From the NCBI GenBank assembly GCA_025361465.1, contig JANYAG010000237.1:1-16817 (forward strand): DNA of 16,817 bases. Direction: 5' to 3'. The position numbers and the translations under genes are program-made. This DNA is from Gemmatimonadota bacterium (GTDB lineage: Bacteria > Gemmatimonadota > Gemmatimonadetes > Gemmatimonadales > GWC2-71-9). This document shows positions 1-6,877 of this stretch, in pieces. How positions within the stretch are numbered: position 1 is the first letter of the stretch; each line of letters starts with the position of its first letter. The notes under the pieces were generated by a model. It was not told where the DNA came from, made no database searches, and saw only the letters and a program-made list of their open reading frames with translations.

Positions 1-798
1 GTTGGTTCCGCGCTCCCAGCTGTGATGGGGCGTGGCGGAGTAGAAGCGCGTGGCCGTCTGGTGTTCGATCGCGGCGTAGTCATGGAACTCGGTCCCGTTG
101 TCCACGGTGATGGTGCGCACTGGACGGACTTCCCGGTGAATTAACTGCGTCGCGCGCCGCGTCACCGCGGTGGTCGAGCGCTGGCGGAGCTGGCCGAGCA
201 CCAGAAAGCCCGTCTTCCGTTCCACCAGCGTCAGGACACAGGGGCCTGCTTGTCCCGCGCCGAGGACGGTGTCGCCTTCCCAGTGGCCGACCTGGGTGCG
301 GCCTTCGACCAGCGCGGGTCGCTCCAGGATCGTCCGCTTCCCGGCGAGGCGCCCGCAGCTGCCGTAGCGCCCGTAGCGTTTGCGGCGCTGCTTGCGAGTT
401 CCGCGCAGGTGCTGGTAGAGCGTGCCACCCTCGGCGCGGTCGCCCCAGATGTAGCGATAGATCGCCTCGTGACTGATCGAGAGTCGCCCCTCACGCTCCA
501 AGCGCCCGGCGATCTGTTCCGGGCTCCACTGGTCGGCGAGCCGCGCGCGGACCAGCGCCCAGGCCGCGGGCCCGAAGCGCCCATTCCGGCGGGAGTGGGA
601 CCGTCGCCCCCGAGCATACCAATCGGCGAGATCGATCCGGTAGGTGCCGTCACTGGTCGAACGATTGCGGCGTACCTCGCGCCCGATGGTGCTGCGGTGA
701 CGGCCCATCACGCGGGCGATGGCCGCGGCGGTGAGCCCCTGTCGCCGGAGCACACTCAGGGTGTAGCGTTCCGCGGCGGTGATCTGGTGGTAGCTCAT
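1..798 (-). CDS. IS30-family transposase, partial (3' end beyond window)
   Basis: DDE transposase that cuts and joins the ends of its insertion sequence. The frame opens with ATG (complement 796-798) and stays open to base 1, giving 266 residues without a stop. Seen: an N-terminal helix-turn-helix (about residues 10-45, with RHRSTIGREVRRN), the WSPEQIAGRL / SISHEAIYRYIW block typical of IS30, then the RNase-H-like core with the first catalytic Asp in GHWEGDTVLG (about residue 173) and the second in ITVDNGTEF (about 231). The reading stops at SWERGTN, just before the NEN motif that carries the catalytic Glu, so that residue lies off the window. IS30 transposases are usually 320-390 residues, so 60-120 residues are missing from view. 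Nothing seen suggests inactivation. The element abuts a truncated ridA. Confidence 0.93.
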   Translation of the reverse strand, partial: MSYHQITAAERYTLSVLRRQGLTAAAIARVMGRHRSTIGREVRRNRSTSDGTYRIDLADWYARGRRSHSRRNGRFGPAAWALVRARLADQWSPEQIAGRLEREGRLSISHEAIYRYIWGDRAEGGTLYQHLRGTRKQRRKRYGRYGSCGRLAGKRTILERPALVEGRTQVGHWEGDTVLGAGQAGPCVLTLVERKTGFLVLGQLRQRSTTAVTRRATQLIHREVRPVRTITVDNGTEFHDYAAIEHQTATRFYSATPHHSWERGTN

Positions 799-888
799 GG
801 TCAACTTCCTTGTCTTGGCGGACAGAGAAGTCTACTAGCCGTCAGATCACCGCTTCCTCTGCTCTGGATTGTTGCACTTAGTATATGA
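799..888. mobile_element. Left end of the IS30-family element with probable terminal inverted repeat
   Basis: Non-coding end of the insertion sequence upstream of the transposase start. The stretch at about 865-888, read on the minus strand, contains ACTAAGTGCAACA, which resembles the AAGTGCAACA-type ends of many IS30-family elements. Coding sequence of the interrupted ridA resumes at 889-897. The other end is outside the window, so neither the inverted repeat pair nor a target duplication can be confirmed. Confidence 0.5.
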
Positions 889-1200
889 ATGCGCGGTTTC
901 CTCTTCTTCAGCGGACAGGTCGCCCAAGACCCGGCCACTGGCAAGATCGTCGAGGGGGGCATTGTGCCGGAGACGGAACGCGTCTTCCAGAATCTCTCGG
1001 CGGTTCTCAAAGCGGCCGGCAAGAGTTTCGACGATGTGGTGCGCGCCGGTGTCTTTCTCACGAACATGAGTGATTTCGCCGCAATGAACGGCATCTACGC
1101 AACACATTTCAGTCAGCCCTTTCCCGCCCGCACGACAATTGGGGCCGCCGTGCTCCCGCTTGGGGCGTGCGTCGAGATCGACCTCGTCGTCAAGGCTTGA
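889..1200 (+). pseudogene. ridA: RidA/YjgF/YER057c-family reactive imine deaminase, 5'-truncated by IS30 element
   Basis: RidA hydrolyses reactive enamine/imine intermediates such as 2-aminoacrylate in the cytosol as a trimer. The frame reads GFLFFSGQVAQDPATGK, then TERVFQNLSAVLKAAG, DDVVRAGVFLTNM and FPARTTIGAAVLPLGACVEI, all diagnostic for the family. The Arg of PARTT matches the substrate-carboxylate-binding Arg (R105 in E. coli RidA). Only 103 residues remain against the usual 125-130. The missing part is the first roughly 20 residues (the GPYSQA motif), exactly where the IS30 end lies. The ATG at 889 is probably created by the junction, and no good Shine-Dalgarno sequence precedes it. 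Loss of the N-terminal strand should destroy the active site, so I call it a pseudogene; the rest of the frame is intact, which suggests recent insertion. Confidence 0.85.
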
Positions 1201-1278
1201 GGTGTTGCCCGGGTGCTTGCAGATCGCCCAGGCGAAGACAAGATCTTTGGCAGACTCACTTCGTGGGGAAGGGTCACC

Positions 1279-1803
1279 ATGACTTTTGACCTGGCACAAG
1301 CGGTAGCCGTTCTCGAGCGCACACCGCGTGTCTTGCGGGAGTTCCTCGCGGGGCTGCCGGTGCCTTGGCTTCAGGCTACCGAAGGGCCAGACACCTGGAG
1401 TCCATCGGATGTGGTGGCGCATCTCATCGGCGGCGAGGAGACCGACTGGATCGTCCGGGCGCGGATCATACTTGCCAAGGGTCCGGATCGGCGTTTCGCA
1501 CGCTTCGACCGAATCGGAACCATCTCTCGCTTGAAGGGCCGGCCGCTGCCTGAGTTACTGGAGAGGTTCACCGATCTCCGAAGGCAGAATCTGGCCGAAC
1601 TCGCAACGTGGCGCCTCACGTCTGAGCAGCTACGGCTCACGGGCGAGCACCCGGAGTTCGGGCAAGTGACACTGGAACAACTCTTGGCGACCTGGGTGGT
1701 CCATGACCTCGGCCACCTGGCCCAGGTCGCGCGCGTCATGGCGAGGCAATATCGAGCGGACGTCGGGCCTTGGCAGGCATACCTGCCGGTCCTCACCCGC
1801 TGA
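1279..1803 (+). CDS. DinB-family (DinB_2) putative metal-dependent protein
   Basis: A 174-residue four-helix-bundle protein of the DinB/YfiT superfamily, whose members are small metal-binding, often thiol-dependent enzymes or damage-inducible proteins of unknown substrate. The metal-ligand pattern is visible: H48 in SDVVAHLIGGE, then H142 and H146 in VVHDLGHLAQVARV. TWSPSDVVAHL and the C-terminal HDLGHLAQ are characteristic. I chose the ATG at 1279 because GGGGAAGGG lies 5 to 13 bases upstream; an in-frame GTG at 1213 would add a non-conserved extension. It is followed 85 bases later by the DUF1801 gene on the same strand. The exact reaction cannot be predicted. Confidence 0.88.
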   Translation: MTFDLAQAVAVLERTPRVLREFLAGLPVPWLQATEGPDTWSPSDVVAHLIGGEETDWIVRARIILAKGPDRRFARFDRIGTISRLKGRPLPELLERFTDLRRQNLAELATWRLTSEQLRLTGEHPEFGQVTLEQLLATWVVHDLGHLAQVARVMARQYRADVGPWQAYLPVLTR

Positions 1804-1888
1804 GCGGCACCTCGCTGGCGCTTGCTGCCGACGAGGCCTGACACGCAGGGCGTTCGGCGGACTCCTTTCCAAGGTACAGGAGACCAGC

Positions 1889-2395
1889 ATGCCAGCCCGC
1901 AAGACAGACAAGACTCTCGAGCCCGCAGGCCGGAAGCCCACCCCGCGCTCGGCGGCACCAGGCAAGGCGGCCACGCCGCTGCCGAAATCCATGGTGACCG
2001 GCAAGGCAAGCCCGGCGAAGGCCGCGGCCGGCGACAAGCCGGTCTTCGCCTACATCGCCAGTCTGCCGCAGCCGCAGCGGGGCATCGCAAAACGGGTTGA
2101 TGCCATTGCGGCCAAGGCGCTTCCCGGCCTGCAGCGCTCCGTGAAATGGGGCCTGTCCTACTATGGCGTCGGCGACGGCTGGTGCTTCTGTTGCGGTGGA
2201 TTCCGCGGCCACGTCAAGCTCATGTTCGTAAACGGCGCGGCGCTCAAGCCGGTGCCCCCAGTGACGCCGGTGGCGATGGGCAAGGCGACGCGGGGCGTGG
2301 AACTCAACGCCGTGAAGGACATCGACGAACGCCAGATCACGGCGTGGATGAAGCAGGTCACCGCCTTGCCTGGTGTCGGGGGAAAGAGGCGCTAG
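1889..2395 (+). CDS. DUF1801 (YdhG/YjbR-like fold) protein with Ala/Lys/Pro-rich N-terminus
   Basis: A 168-residue protein. Residues from about 50 onward form the DUF1801 domain: VFAYIASLPQPQRGIAKRVDAI, then SVKWGLSYYG, the core of this small alpha/beta fold related to the frataxin/YjbR superfamily; its biochemical role is unknown. The first 45 residues are low-complexity, rich in Lys, Ala and Pro, probably a flexible basic tail. The ATG at 1889 is preceded by AGGAG (in GGTACAGGAGACC) at good spacing; longer in-frame openings upstream overlap the DinB gene in another frame and are not credible. The VOC gene follows 49 bases downstream, so the two are probably co-transcribed. Confidence 0.85.
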   Translation: MPARKTDKTLEPAGRKPTPRSAAPGKAATPLPKSMVTGKASPAKAAAGDKPVFAYIASLPQPQRGIAKRVDAIAAKALPGLQRSVKWGLSYYGVGDGWCFCCGGFRGHVKLMFVNGAALKPVPPVTPVAMGKATRGVELNAVKDIDERQITAWMKQVTALPGVGGKRR

Positions 2396-2444
2396 GCCCC
2401 AAGTGGGCCACGACGGCGACAGCCTGAAGAGTGGAGACACACAG

Positions 2445-2906
2445 ATGAACAAGGTGACACCGTTCCTGATGTTCGATGACCAACTCGAAGCTGCAATCGC
2501 GTTCTATACCGCCACGTTCCCAGACTCCGAGATCAAGACTGTTGCCCGGACTGGCAAGGACGGCCCAATCACTTCTGCCGAGTTCGTCGTTGGTGGTCAG
2601 TTCTTCATGGGGTTCAACGGGGGCCCGTACTTCAAGTTCTCTGAGGGCATCTCGCTCTTCGTGAACTGCACGGATCAGGGGGAGGTTGACGAATTCTGGA
2701 ACAAGCTCGTCAGCGCGGGCGCAACTCCATCGCAATGCGGATGGATTACCGATCCGTTCGGGGTCACCTGGCAAATCGTGCCGAGGCGTTTCATGGAACT
2801 GATCGCCGACAAGAACCCGAGAAAGGTACAGGCTGTCATGGACGCCATGATGACCATGGTGAAGCTCGACGTGGCGGCACTGGAGAAAGCCCATAATGCG
2901 GCATAG
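2445..2906 (+). CDS. VOC-superfamily protein, PhnB / 3-demethylubiquinone-methyltransferase-like
   Basis: A 153-residue vicinal-oxygen-chelate fold protein of the type annotated PhnB or '3-dmu-9 3-mt'. Seen: the opening KVTPFLMFDDQLEAAIAFYTATFP, a middle GGQFFMGFNGGP, then SLFVNCTDQGEVDEFWNKL and QCGWITDPFGVTWQIVPRRF, the signature of this subfamily. The C-terminal helix carrying AVMDAMMTMVKLD is typical too. Despite the historical name there is no methyltransferase domain; the function is unknown, and some relatives bind no metal. The ATG at 2445 has GTGGAG 8 bases upstream. Length is normal. It sits in a run of small unrelated plus-strand genes. Confidence 0.9.
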   Translation: MNKVTPFLMFDDQLEAAIAFYTATFPDSEIKTVARTGKDGPITSAEFVVGGQFFMGFNGGPYFKFSEGISLFVNCTDQGEVDEFWNKLVSAGATPSQCGWITDPFGVTWQIVPRRFMELIADKNPRKVQAVMDAMMTMVKLDVAALEKAHNAA

Positions 2907-2995
2907 CAGACGATCTGCTGGCAATTGTCGACCGAAACGCACAATACCCGCGGGCTGGTCGGGCCCGGACGACGCATATATCGAGGAGTCGTAGC

Positions 2996-3598
2996 TTGTA
3001 CCTGCGCCATATCATCCGCCGATTCGCTCGTCTTGTCCGGAAGGGGTCGCATCGCCCCGCCACACCCGTGCCTGTCGACGAGCTGGTATTGCGCGAGGCC
3101 ACGTTTGATGATCTGCGTCCGCTCGCCGAACTTCACGTTCGTACCTTCAACGAAACACACGTCGGACCGCTCGGCTCGGGCCCAACGGTCGCCACTCGCG
3201 AGTGGCAGTGGGGCGACAAGCTCGCCGAAAGTGATGCGACACACTTTGTGCTCCTCCTGGAGACAGCGCCCCGGCATCCGGTGGGGTTTATCTGTTGCCA
3301 CCCGACGAAGGACAATCCACGGTGGGCGGCGCGATTGAACAAGATCTATCTGCTCCGTGACTACCAGCGCCGCGGACTTGGGACACGCATGGTTGCCGCC
3401 GCCGTTGAGCGGCTCCTGAACCACGGCTTGACCTCAATGGCGCTGTTCACGGAGGCGGACAACGAACCGGCGTGCAGGTTCTACGATCAACTCGGCGGCG
3501 AACGCCAACTGGATGAGCACGGCAAGTTCGAGGGGATGTACGGATGGCCCGACCTGCGCCAGCTTCAGGTCCACCTCTCCACGCTTTGGTCGCCATGA
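2996..3598 (+). CDS. GNAT-family N-acetyltransferase
   Basis: A 200-residue acetyl-CoA-dependent N-acetyltransferase. The GNAT core begins at about residue 30 (VLREATFDDLRPLAELHVRTF). Motif A is clear: KIYLLRDYQRRGLGTRMVAAA, with the acyl-CoA pyrophosphate loop Q124-R-R-G-L-G-T130. Motif B follows in MALFTEADNEPACRFYDQLGGE. The first 25 residues are basic and not part of the domain. A TTG start at 2996 is chosen because GAGGAG (2983-2988) lies 7 bases upstream and no ATG or GTG is similarly served; a later start inside the leader is possible. The substrate is not predictable. It is the last gene of the plus-strand group and converges with tspO. Confidence 0.87.
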   Translation: MYLRHIIRRFARLVRKGSHRPATPVPVDELVLREATFDDLRPLAELHVRTFNETHVGPLGSGPTVATREWQWGDKLAESDATHFVLLLETAPRHPVGFICCHPTKDNPRWAARLNKIYLLRDYQRRGLGTRMVAAAVERLLNHGLTSMALFTEADNEPACRFYDQLGGERQLDEHGKFEGMYGWPDLRQLQVHLSTLWSP

Positions 3599-3728
3599 GG
3601 CGTTCCGATGCTGGCCCTACCGCAGAAGCGCAGGGCGTTAGGCCGCGACCGCGTTCCAACACCCGTCACGCACTTGCTCCTTTGCGAGTTGGCGCACGTT
3701 CACGGTGTCCCGTGCTCCGACCCCCAAC
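3599..3728. other. Convergent intergenic gap between GNAT gene and lipid operon end
   Basis: 130 bases between two converging genes. I see only a weak imperfect hairpin (ACTTGC-TCCTTT-GCGAGT, about 3671-3690) without a U-tract, so no convincing terminator for either side. Confidence 0.4.
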
Positions 3729-4208
3729 TCACCGATTGAGCCACCAGAACCCTGCGTTCAGCACGGTCGCAAATGTCACCCAGGCCAGGTACGGCAGCAT
3801 GAGAATAGCGGCGGTGCGCGACACCGGACGGAAACGGAACGCCGTAACCGCAATGAGCGTGAGGAGCACCATGATCTCGAGCAACGCCACGAGCGGCTGC
3901 TGCAGCCCGAAGAAGAGCCACGACCACGCCAGGTTGAACACGAGCTGGATGCCATAGAACGCCAGCGCGCCCTGCACCTCCGGCCGCACGAATCCCTGAC
4001 GCCACACGAGCCAGCTGGCCACGCCCATCATCACGTAGAGCGTCGTCCATACCGGGCCGAACACCGATGCGGGAGGCGCGAAGGACGGCCGTACCAGCGT
4101 GGGATACCAGGTGCGCACCGAATCCATCGTGGAGAAGGACCCCCAAACGCCCACCACGAGCGGCAGCAGCACGGCCGCGATCAGGACGGCAAGCGAGCGA
4201 ATCGTCAC
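3729..4208 (-). CDS. tspO: TspO/MBR-family tryptophan-rich sensory membrane protein
   Basis: A 159-residue inner-membrane protein with five predicted helices, homologous to bacterial TspO and the mitochondrial translocator protein, which bind porphyrins and influence tetrapyrrole-linked and oxidative-stress responses. Diagnostic blocks: TWYPTLVRPSFAPPASVFGPVW, TLYVMMGVASWLVW, ALAFYGIQLVFNLAWSWLFFG, the MLPYLAWVTFATVLNAGFWWLNR ending (given here in pieces of the family pattern PYLxWVxFAxxLN). Length matches the family. The GTG start (complement 4206-4208) overlaps the DUF2177 stop as GTGA, indicating translational coupling as the last gene of the operon. The GTG is the only start that fits both the overlap and the family N-terminus. 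Its presence downstream of a B12-binding light regulator suggests a photo-oxidative role; that is inference. Confidence 0.93.
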   Translation of the reverse strand: MTIRSLAVLIAAVLLPLVVGVWGSFSTMDSVRTWYPTLVRPSFAPPASVFGPVWTTLYVMMGVASWLVWRQGFVRPEVQGALAFYGIQLVFNLAWSWLFFGLQQPLVALLEIMVLLTLIAVTAFRFRPVSRTAAILMLPYLAWVTFATVLNAGFWWLNR

Positions 4209-4612
4209 GCCCAGGCCCTCGCGCTCAGCACCACCACCGCGCTCACCGTCGCCGACAGGAACGCGCCCCACGCCAGGTCCGTCAGCGCGGCCGCCATGGG
4301 GAACTCCTTGAGCAGCGCCAGGCCCGTCAGGTCGAACGCCGCATACGCCGCGAGGCCGAAGAACGCGCCGTATCCGATCGCGCGCCCGACGGACTGGCGC
4401 TCGATCGCCGGCCCGGCCACGAAGACCACGAGCGCGGCGACATAAATGAGATAGAACGCCACCGCGGGCAGCCACTGGACGTCGGGCCGCATGAGGTGGC
4501 CCATCTGCCGCTGGTAGAAGCCCTTGGCCACCACACCGAGCCACACGAGATCGACGGCGAAGCACGTCACCACGCCGACCGCGTACATCTTCAGAAAATT
4601 GAGCGTCGTCAC
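4205..4612 (-). CDS. DUF2177 family membrane protein
   Basis: A 135-residue integral membrane protein of uncharacterised family DUF2177. Hydrophobic segments are seen at about residues 9-29, 46-66, 75-97 and 108-132. The family pattern DLVWLGVVAKGFYQRQMGHL near the N-terminus and YGAFFGLAAYAAFDLTGLAL in the middle make the call secure. The GTG start (complement 4610-4612) overlaps the stop of the SRPBCC gene as GTGA, and its own stop overlaps the tspO start in the same way. From memory, DUF2177 genes often occur in LitR/CarH-linked clusters, but no function has been shown that I know of. Confidence 0.9.
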   Translation of the reverse strand: MTTLNFLKMYAVGVVTCFAVDLVWLGVVAKGFYQRQMGHLMRPDVQWLPAVAFYLIYVAALVVFVAGPAIERQSVGRAIGYGAFFGLAAYAAFDLTGLALLKEFPMAAALTDLAWGAFLSATVSAVVVLSARAWA

Positions 4613-5094
4613 GCAGGCACCTTCTGGCCCTCACGGGCCGGTTGAAGTGAAAACCGCACGCGGATCACGCGCGCGCGATAGTCGAAGATCCGCCCCAGCT
4701 GGCGGCGCACGAACGCCGCGTGCGCGAAGCGCCCCAGCGGGCCGAACGGCAGCTGGTACTCCACCACGTCCTCGATCGCCACACCGCCGGGCACCAGGCG
4801 GAACAGGTGCCGGTGGCACCAGTGCCGGTAGGGACCGACGAGCTGCTCGTCCGCGAACATCGCGTTCTCGCTGTACTCGGTGATCCGCGATTCCCACCGG
4901 AACGGGAGGCCGTACAACCGCAGGCGGTACGCGATGCGCGTGCCCTCGCGCACCTCCAGGTCCGACGCGTGGAGCACGCGGAAGCCAAGCCACGGCGGCG
5001 TGATGGCCTCCAGGTTGAACGGCGACCTGAAGAAGCCGAAGACGTCCGCGAGGTCGCCGCCCACCACCTGCCGGTGATGCAGGCGGTACATCAT
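4609..5094 (-). CDS. SRPBCC (START-like ligand-binding) family protein
   Basis: A 161-residue cytosolic hydrophobic-pocket protein of the SRPBCC/polyketide-cyclase-like superfamily. Seen: DVFGFFRSPFNLEAITPPWL, then YRLRLYGLPFRWESRITEY, FADEQLVGPYRHWCHRHLF and VVEYQLPFGPLGRFAHAAF, matching the 'cell division inhibitor/SRPBCC' group commonly found beside NAD- or FAD-linked lipid genes. The frame is open far upstream, but the start is fixed by the tandem ATG ATG at 5094-5089: the first ATG overlaps an in-frame TGA of the upstream methyltransferase reading frame as ATGA. It may bind a lipid intermediate; the ligand is unknown. Confidence 0.85.
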   Translation of the reverse strand: MMYRLHHRQVVGGDLADVFGFFRSPFNLEAITPPWLGFRVLHASDLEVREGTRIAYRLRLYGLPFRWESRITEYSENAMFADEQLVGPYRHWCHRHLFRLVPGGVAIEDVVEYQLPFGPLGRFAHAAFVRRQLGRIFDYRARVIRVRFSLQPAREGQKVPA

Positions 5095-6110
5095 TCCGGC
5101 GCCGGCGCAGCGGCCCGCCGCAGGCGATAGTGCCCCACGCCCCACTCCCGGCCACCCGCGTACCCGAACAGCTCCTCGCACGCCAGGAAGAAGAGCCGCT
5201 AGCGGTGGTACCAGACGTTCGCCCGGTCGCCGTAGTGTGTCCGCAGCACGCGCAGCACGTCGCCGCGCCGCGCTTCCAGATTCTCGCGCCACGCGGCGGC
5301 CGTCCGTTGATAGTGGGTGCCGTCGAGCCACCAGTCGGCCTCCAGCTGGAGGTCGGAGGGTGCGACGTCGGCGAGCAGGCCGTGGCTGGGCATGATGCCT
5401 CCGCTGAAGAAGTGACGCCCCATCCAGTTGTCGTCGCCCTCCGCCTCGATTGCGTACGCGTGCGACGCGTGGCAGAACACGTGAATGAAGAGCCGCCCGT
5501 CCTCGCGCAGCCAGCCCGACACCCGATCGAGCAGCCGACGCCAGTCGCGCATGTGCTCGAACATCTCGACGCTCACGATACGGTCGAACTGCTGGCCAGG
5601 GTCGAACCCGTTCATGTCGGCCGTGCGCACCTCGAGGTTGGGGACGCCGAGCGACTCGAGGTAGGCGCGCTGCGTCCTCGAATTCGAGACCGCCGTGATC
5701 CGCGACGCGGGATAGCGGCGCGCCATGTACAGCGACAGCGAGCCCCACCCGCAGCCGAGCTCCAGAATGTCCTGTCCGTCTTCCAGCCCGGCCCGCTCGC
5801 AGGTGAGCGCCAGCATGGCGTCCTCGGCGTCATCCAGCGTGCGCACCCCGGCCGGCCAGACGGCGCCCGAGTACTTCCGGTGCCGCCCGAGCACGAGCGC
5901 GAAGAAGTCGCTTGGCACCTCGTAGTGCTGCACGTTGGCGAGATGCGGCACTTCGGCGATGCGCGAGCCGCCGACCTGCTCGAGGAACCGCTCGAGGCCG
6001 CCGGCCACCCGCACCTCGCGCAGCCGCTGAGCGCACAGGGCCCGGATGACCCGCCGCACGAGCGGGGTGGGAACGAGCCCGCGCTCGGCGAGCGCCGTGC
6101 TGATGCTCAG
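5091..6110 (-). pseudogene. CFA-like SAM-dependent methyltransferase with in-frame amber stop (W304 to TAG)
   Basis: Class I methyltransferase of the cyclopropane-fatty-acid synthase group. Seen: ALAERGLVPTPLVRRVIRAL at the N-terminus, SAM motif I ELGCGWGS (residues 117-124), VSVEMFEHM (179-187) and LFIHVFCH (207-214), which keeps the His that H266 provides in E. coli Cfa. The frame meets TAG at complement 5201-5199 after 303 residues. Beyond it the same frame reads 35 more residues, including FFLACEELFGYAGGREW and VGHYRL, the expected family C-terminus with its conserved Cys, and stops at TGA 5093-5091, which overlaps the next start as ATGA. TAG sits where relatives have Trp (RWR). The start is CTG at 6110-6108, overlapping the upstream stop as CTGA, with AGAGGAG 7 bases upstream. 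As written, translation ends at 5199; either a nonsense mutation or a sequencing error. Confidence 0.85.
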
Positions 6111-6877
6111 CTCGTGACTCCTCTGGGAGGCCAGGGAATGAACGCGCTCGTGGTACGCTGGTACGCCCGGTAGGCGTCGCCACGACTGCGGAGCGCTTGT
6201 CGCTCCGTGTAGGGCATTCCCGTGAGGCGAAAGAGGAACAGCAGCATCGCGGCCGGGCCGAGCAGCGTCAGCAGCGCTGCGTGTCCGATCAGTACGTACG
6301 CCCACCAGTGCAACCACTCGAAGAAGTAGTTCGGATGCCTCGAGAAGCGCCACAGCCCAGCGCGACACACCTCACCGCGATTGCGCGCGTCACCGCGGAA
6401 TCGCTCGAGCTGCCGATCGGCGATCCACTCACCCACCACGGCGATCAGCCACACCACGATGCCGGCAACAGACCACGCGTCCGGCGCGCCACCGCGCATC
6501 GCTGCCGCGAGCGGGATTACGAAAAGCCCGGCAACCGGGACCTGTGCGAGGTACAACGCCAGGACATTGCGCGCCGCGGCGCCGCCCCAGCGTTCCCGCA
6601 ACTCGCGATACCGCCCGTCCTCCGGTCCGCGCGCCAGCACCCGGTCGCGCACGAGGTATGTTGCGAGCCGCAGCGCCCAGATCACGGCGAGGACCGCAAC
6701 GACACTCCGGCGCATGACGTCACCCTCGCCAAGGAACGCGGCCTGCGCGGCGCCGCCCGCCACCAAGACGCTCCAGCCCACGTCCACCGTGGCGGCGTTG
6801 CGCGTGCGGAGCTGCACGAGCCACTGGGCCAGCTGCAGCAGGAGACCCGCTGCCACGAAGGACACGGTCATCGTCAC
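6107..6877 (-). CDS. DUF1295 family membrane protein (steroid 5-alpha-reductase C-terminal-like)
   Basis: A 256-residue multi-pass membrane protein with about six hydrophobic segments, ending in the domain shared by DUF1295, steroid 5-alpha-reductases and isoprenylcysteine methyltransferases. Seen: NAATVDVGWSVLVAGGA near the N-terminus, RELRERWG in a cytosolic loop, and the diagnostic LWRFSRHPNYFFEWLHWWAY with HPNYF at residues 181-185; near the end TERQALRSRGDAYRAYQRTT then FIPWPP. Relatives reduce double bonds with NADPH or methylate lipids with SAM; which applies here is not decidable. The GTG start (complement 6875-6877) overlaps the CFA gene stop as GTGA, and its stop overlaps the CTG start of the next gene. 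Confidence 0.88.
   Translation of the reverse strand: MTMTVSFVAAGLLLQLAQWLVQLRTRNAATVDVGWSVLVAGGAAQAAFLGEGDVMRRSVVAVLAVIWALRLATYLVRDRVLARGPEDGRYRELRERWGGAAARNVLALYLAQVPVAGLFVIPLAAAMRGGAPDAWSVAGIVVWLIAVVGEWIADRQLERFRGDARNRGEVCRAGLWRFSRHPNYFFEWLHWWAYVLIGHAALLTLLGPAAMLLFLFRLTGMPYTERQALRSRGDAYRAYQRTTSAFIPWPPRGVTS

Noticed and set aside
1200..3643. Possible integron cassette array: several small unrelated plus-strand genes and a GTTAGGC at 3637-3643
   Set aside because: Only one attC-like core is present, no matching RYYYAAC partner was found upstream of it, and the other gene gaps lack the core; gene spacing fits ordinary short intergenic regions.
5199..5201. Amber codon as programmed recoding (pyrrolysine or suppressor)
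   Set aside because: TAG is used as an ordinary stop by the DUF1801, VOC, DUF1365 and GLPGLI genes here, and the position is a family Trp, so a point mutation or sequencing error is simpler.
4609..5748. Long minus-strand frame (379 codons) that would make the SRPBCC protein much larger
   Set aside because: Upstream of 5094 it is a GC-driven shadow of the second methyltransferase, and the ATGA overlap fixes the start at 5094.
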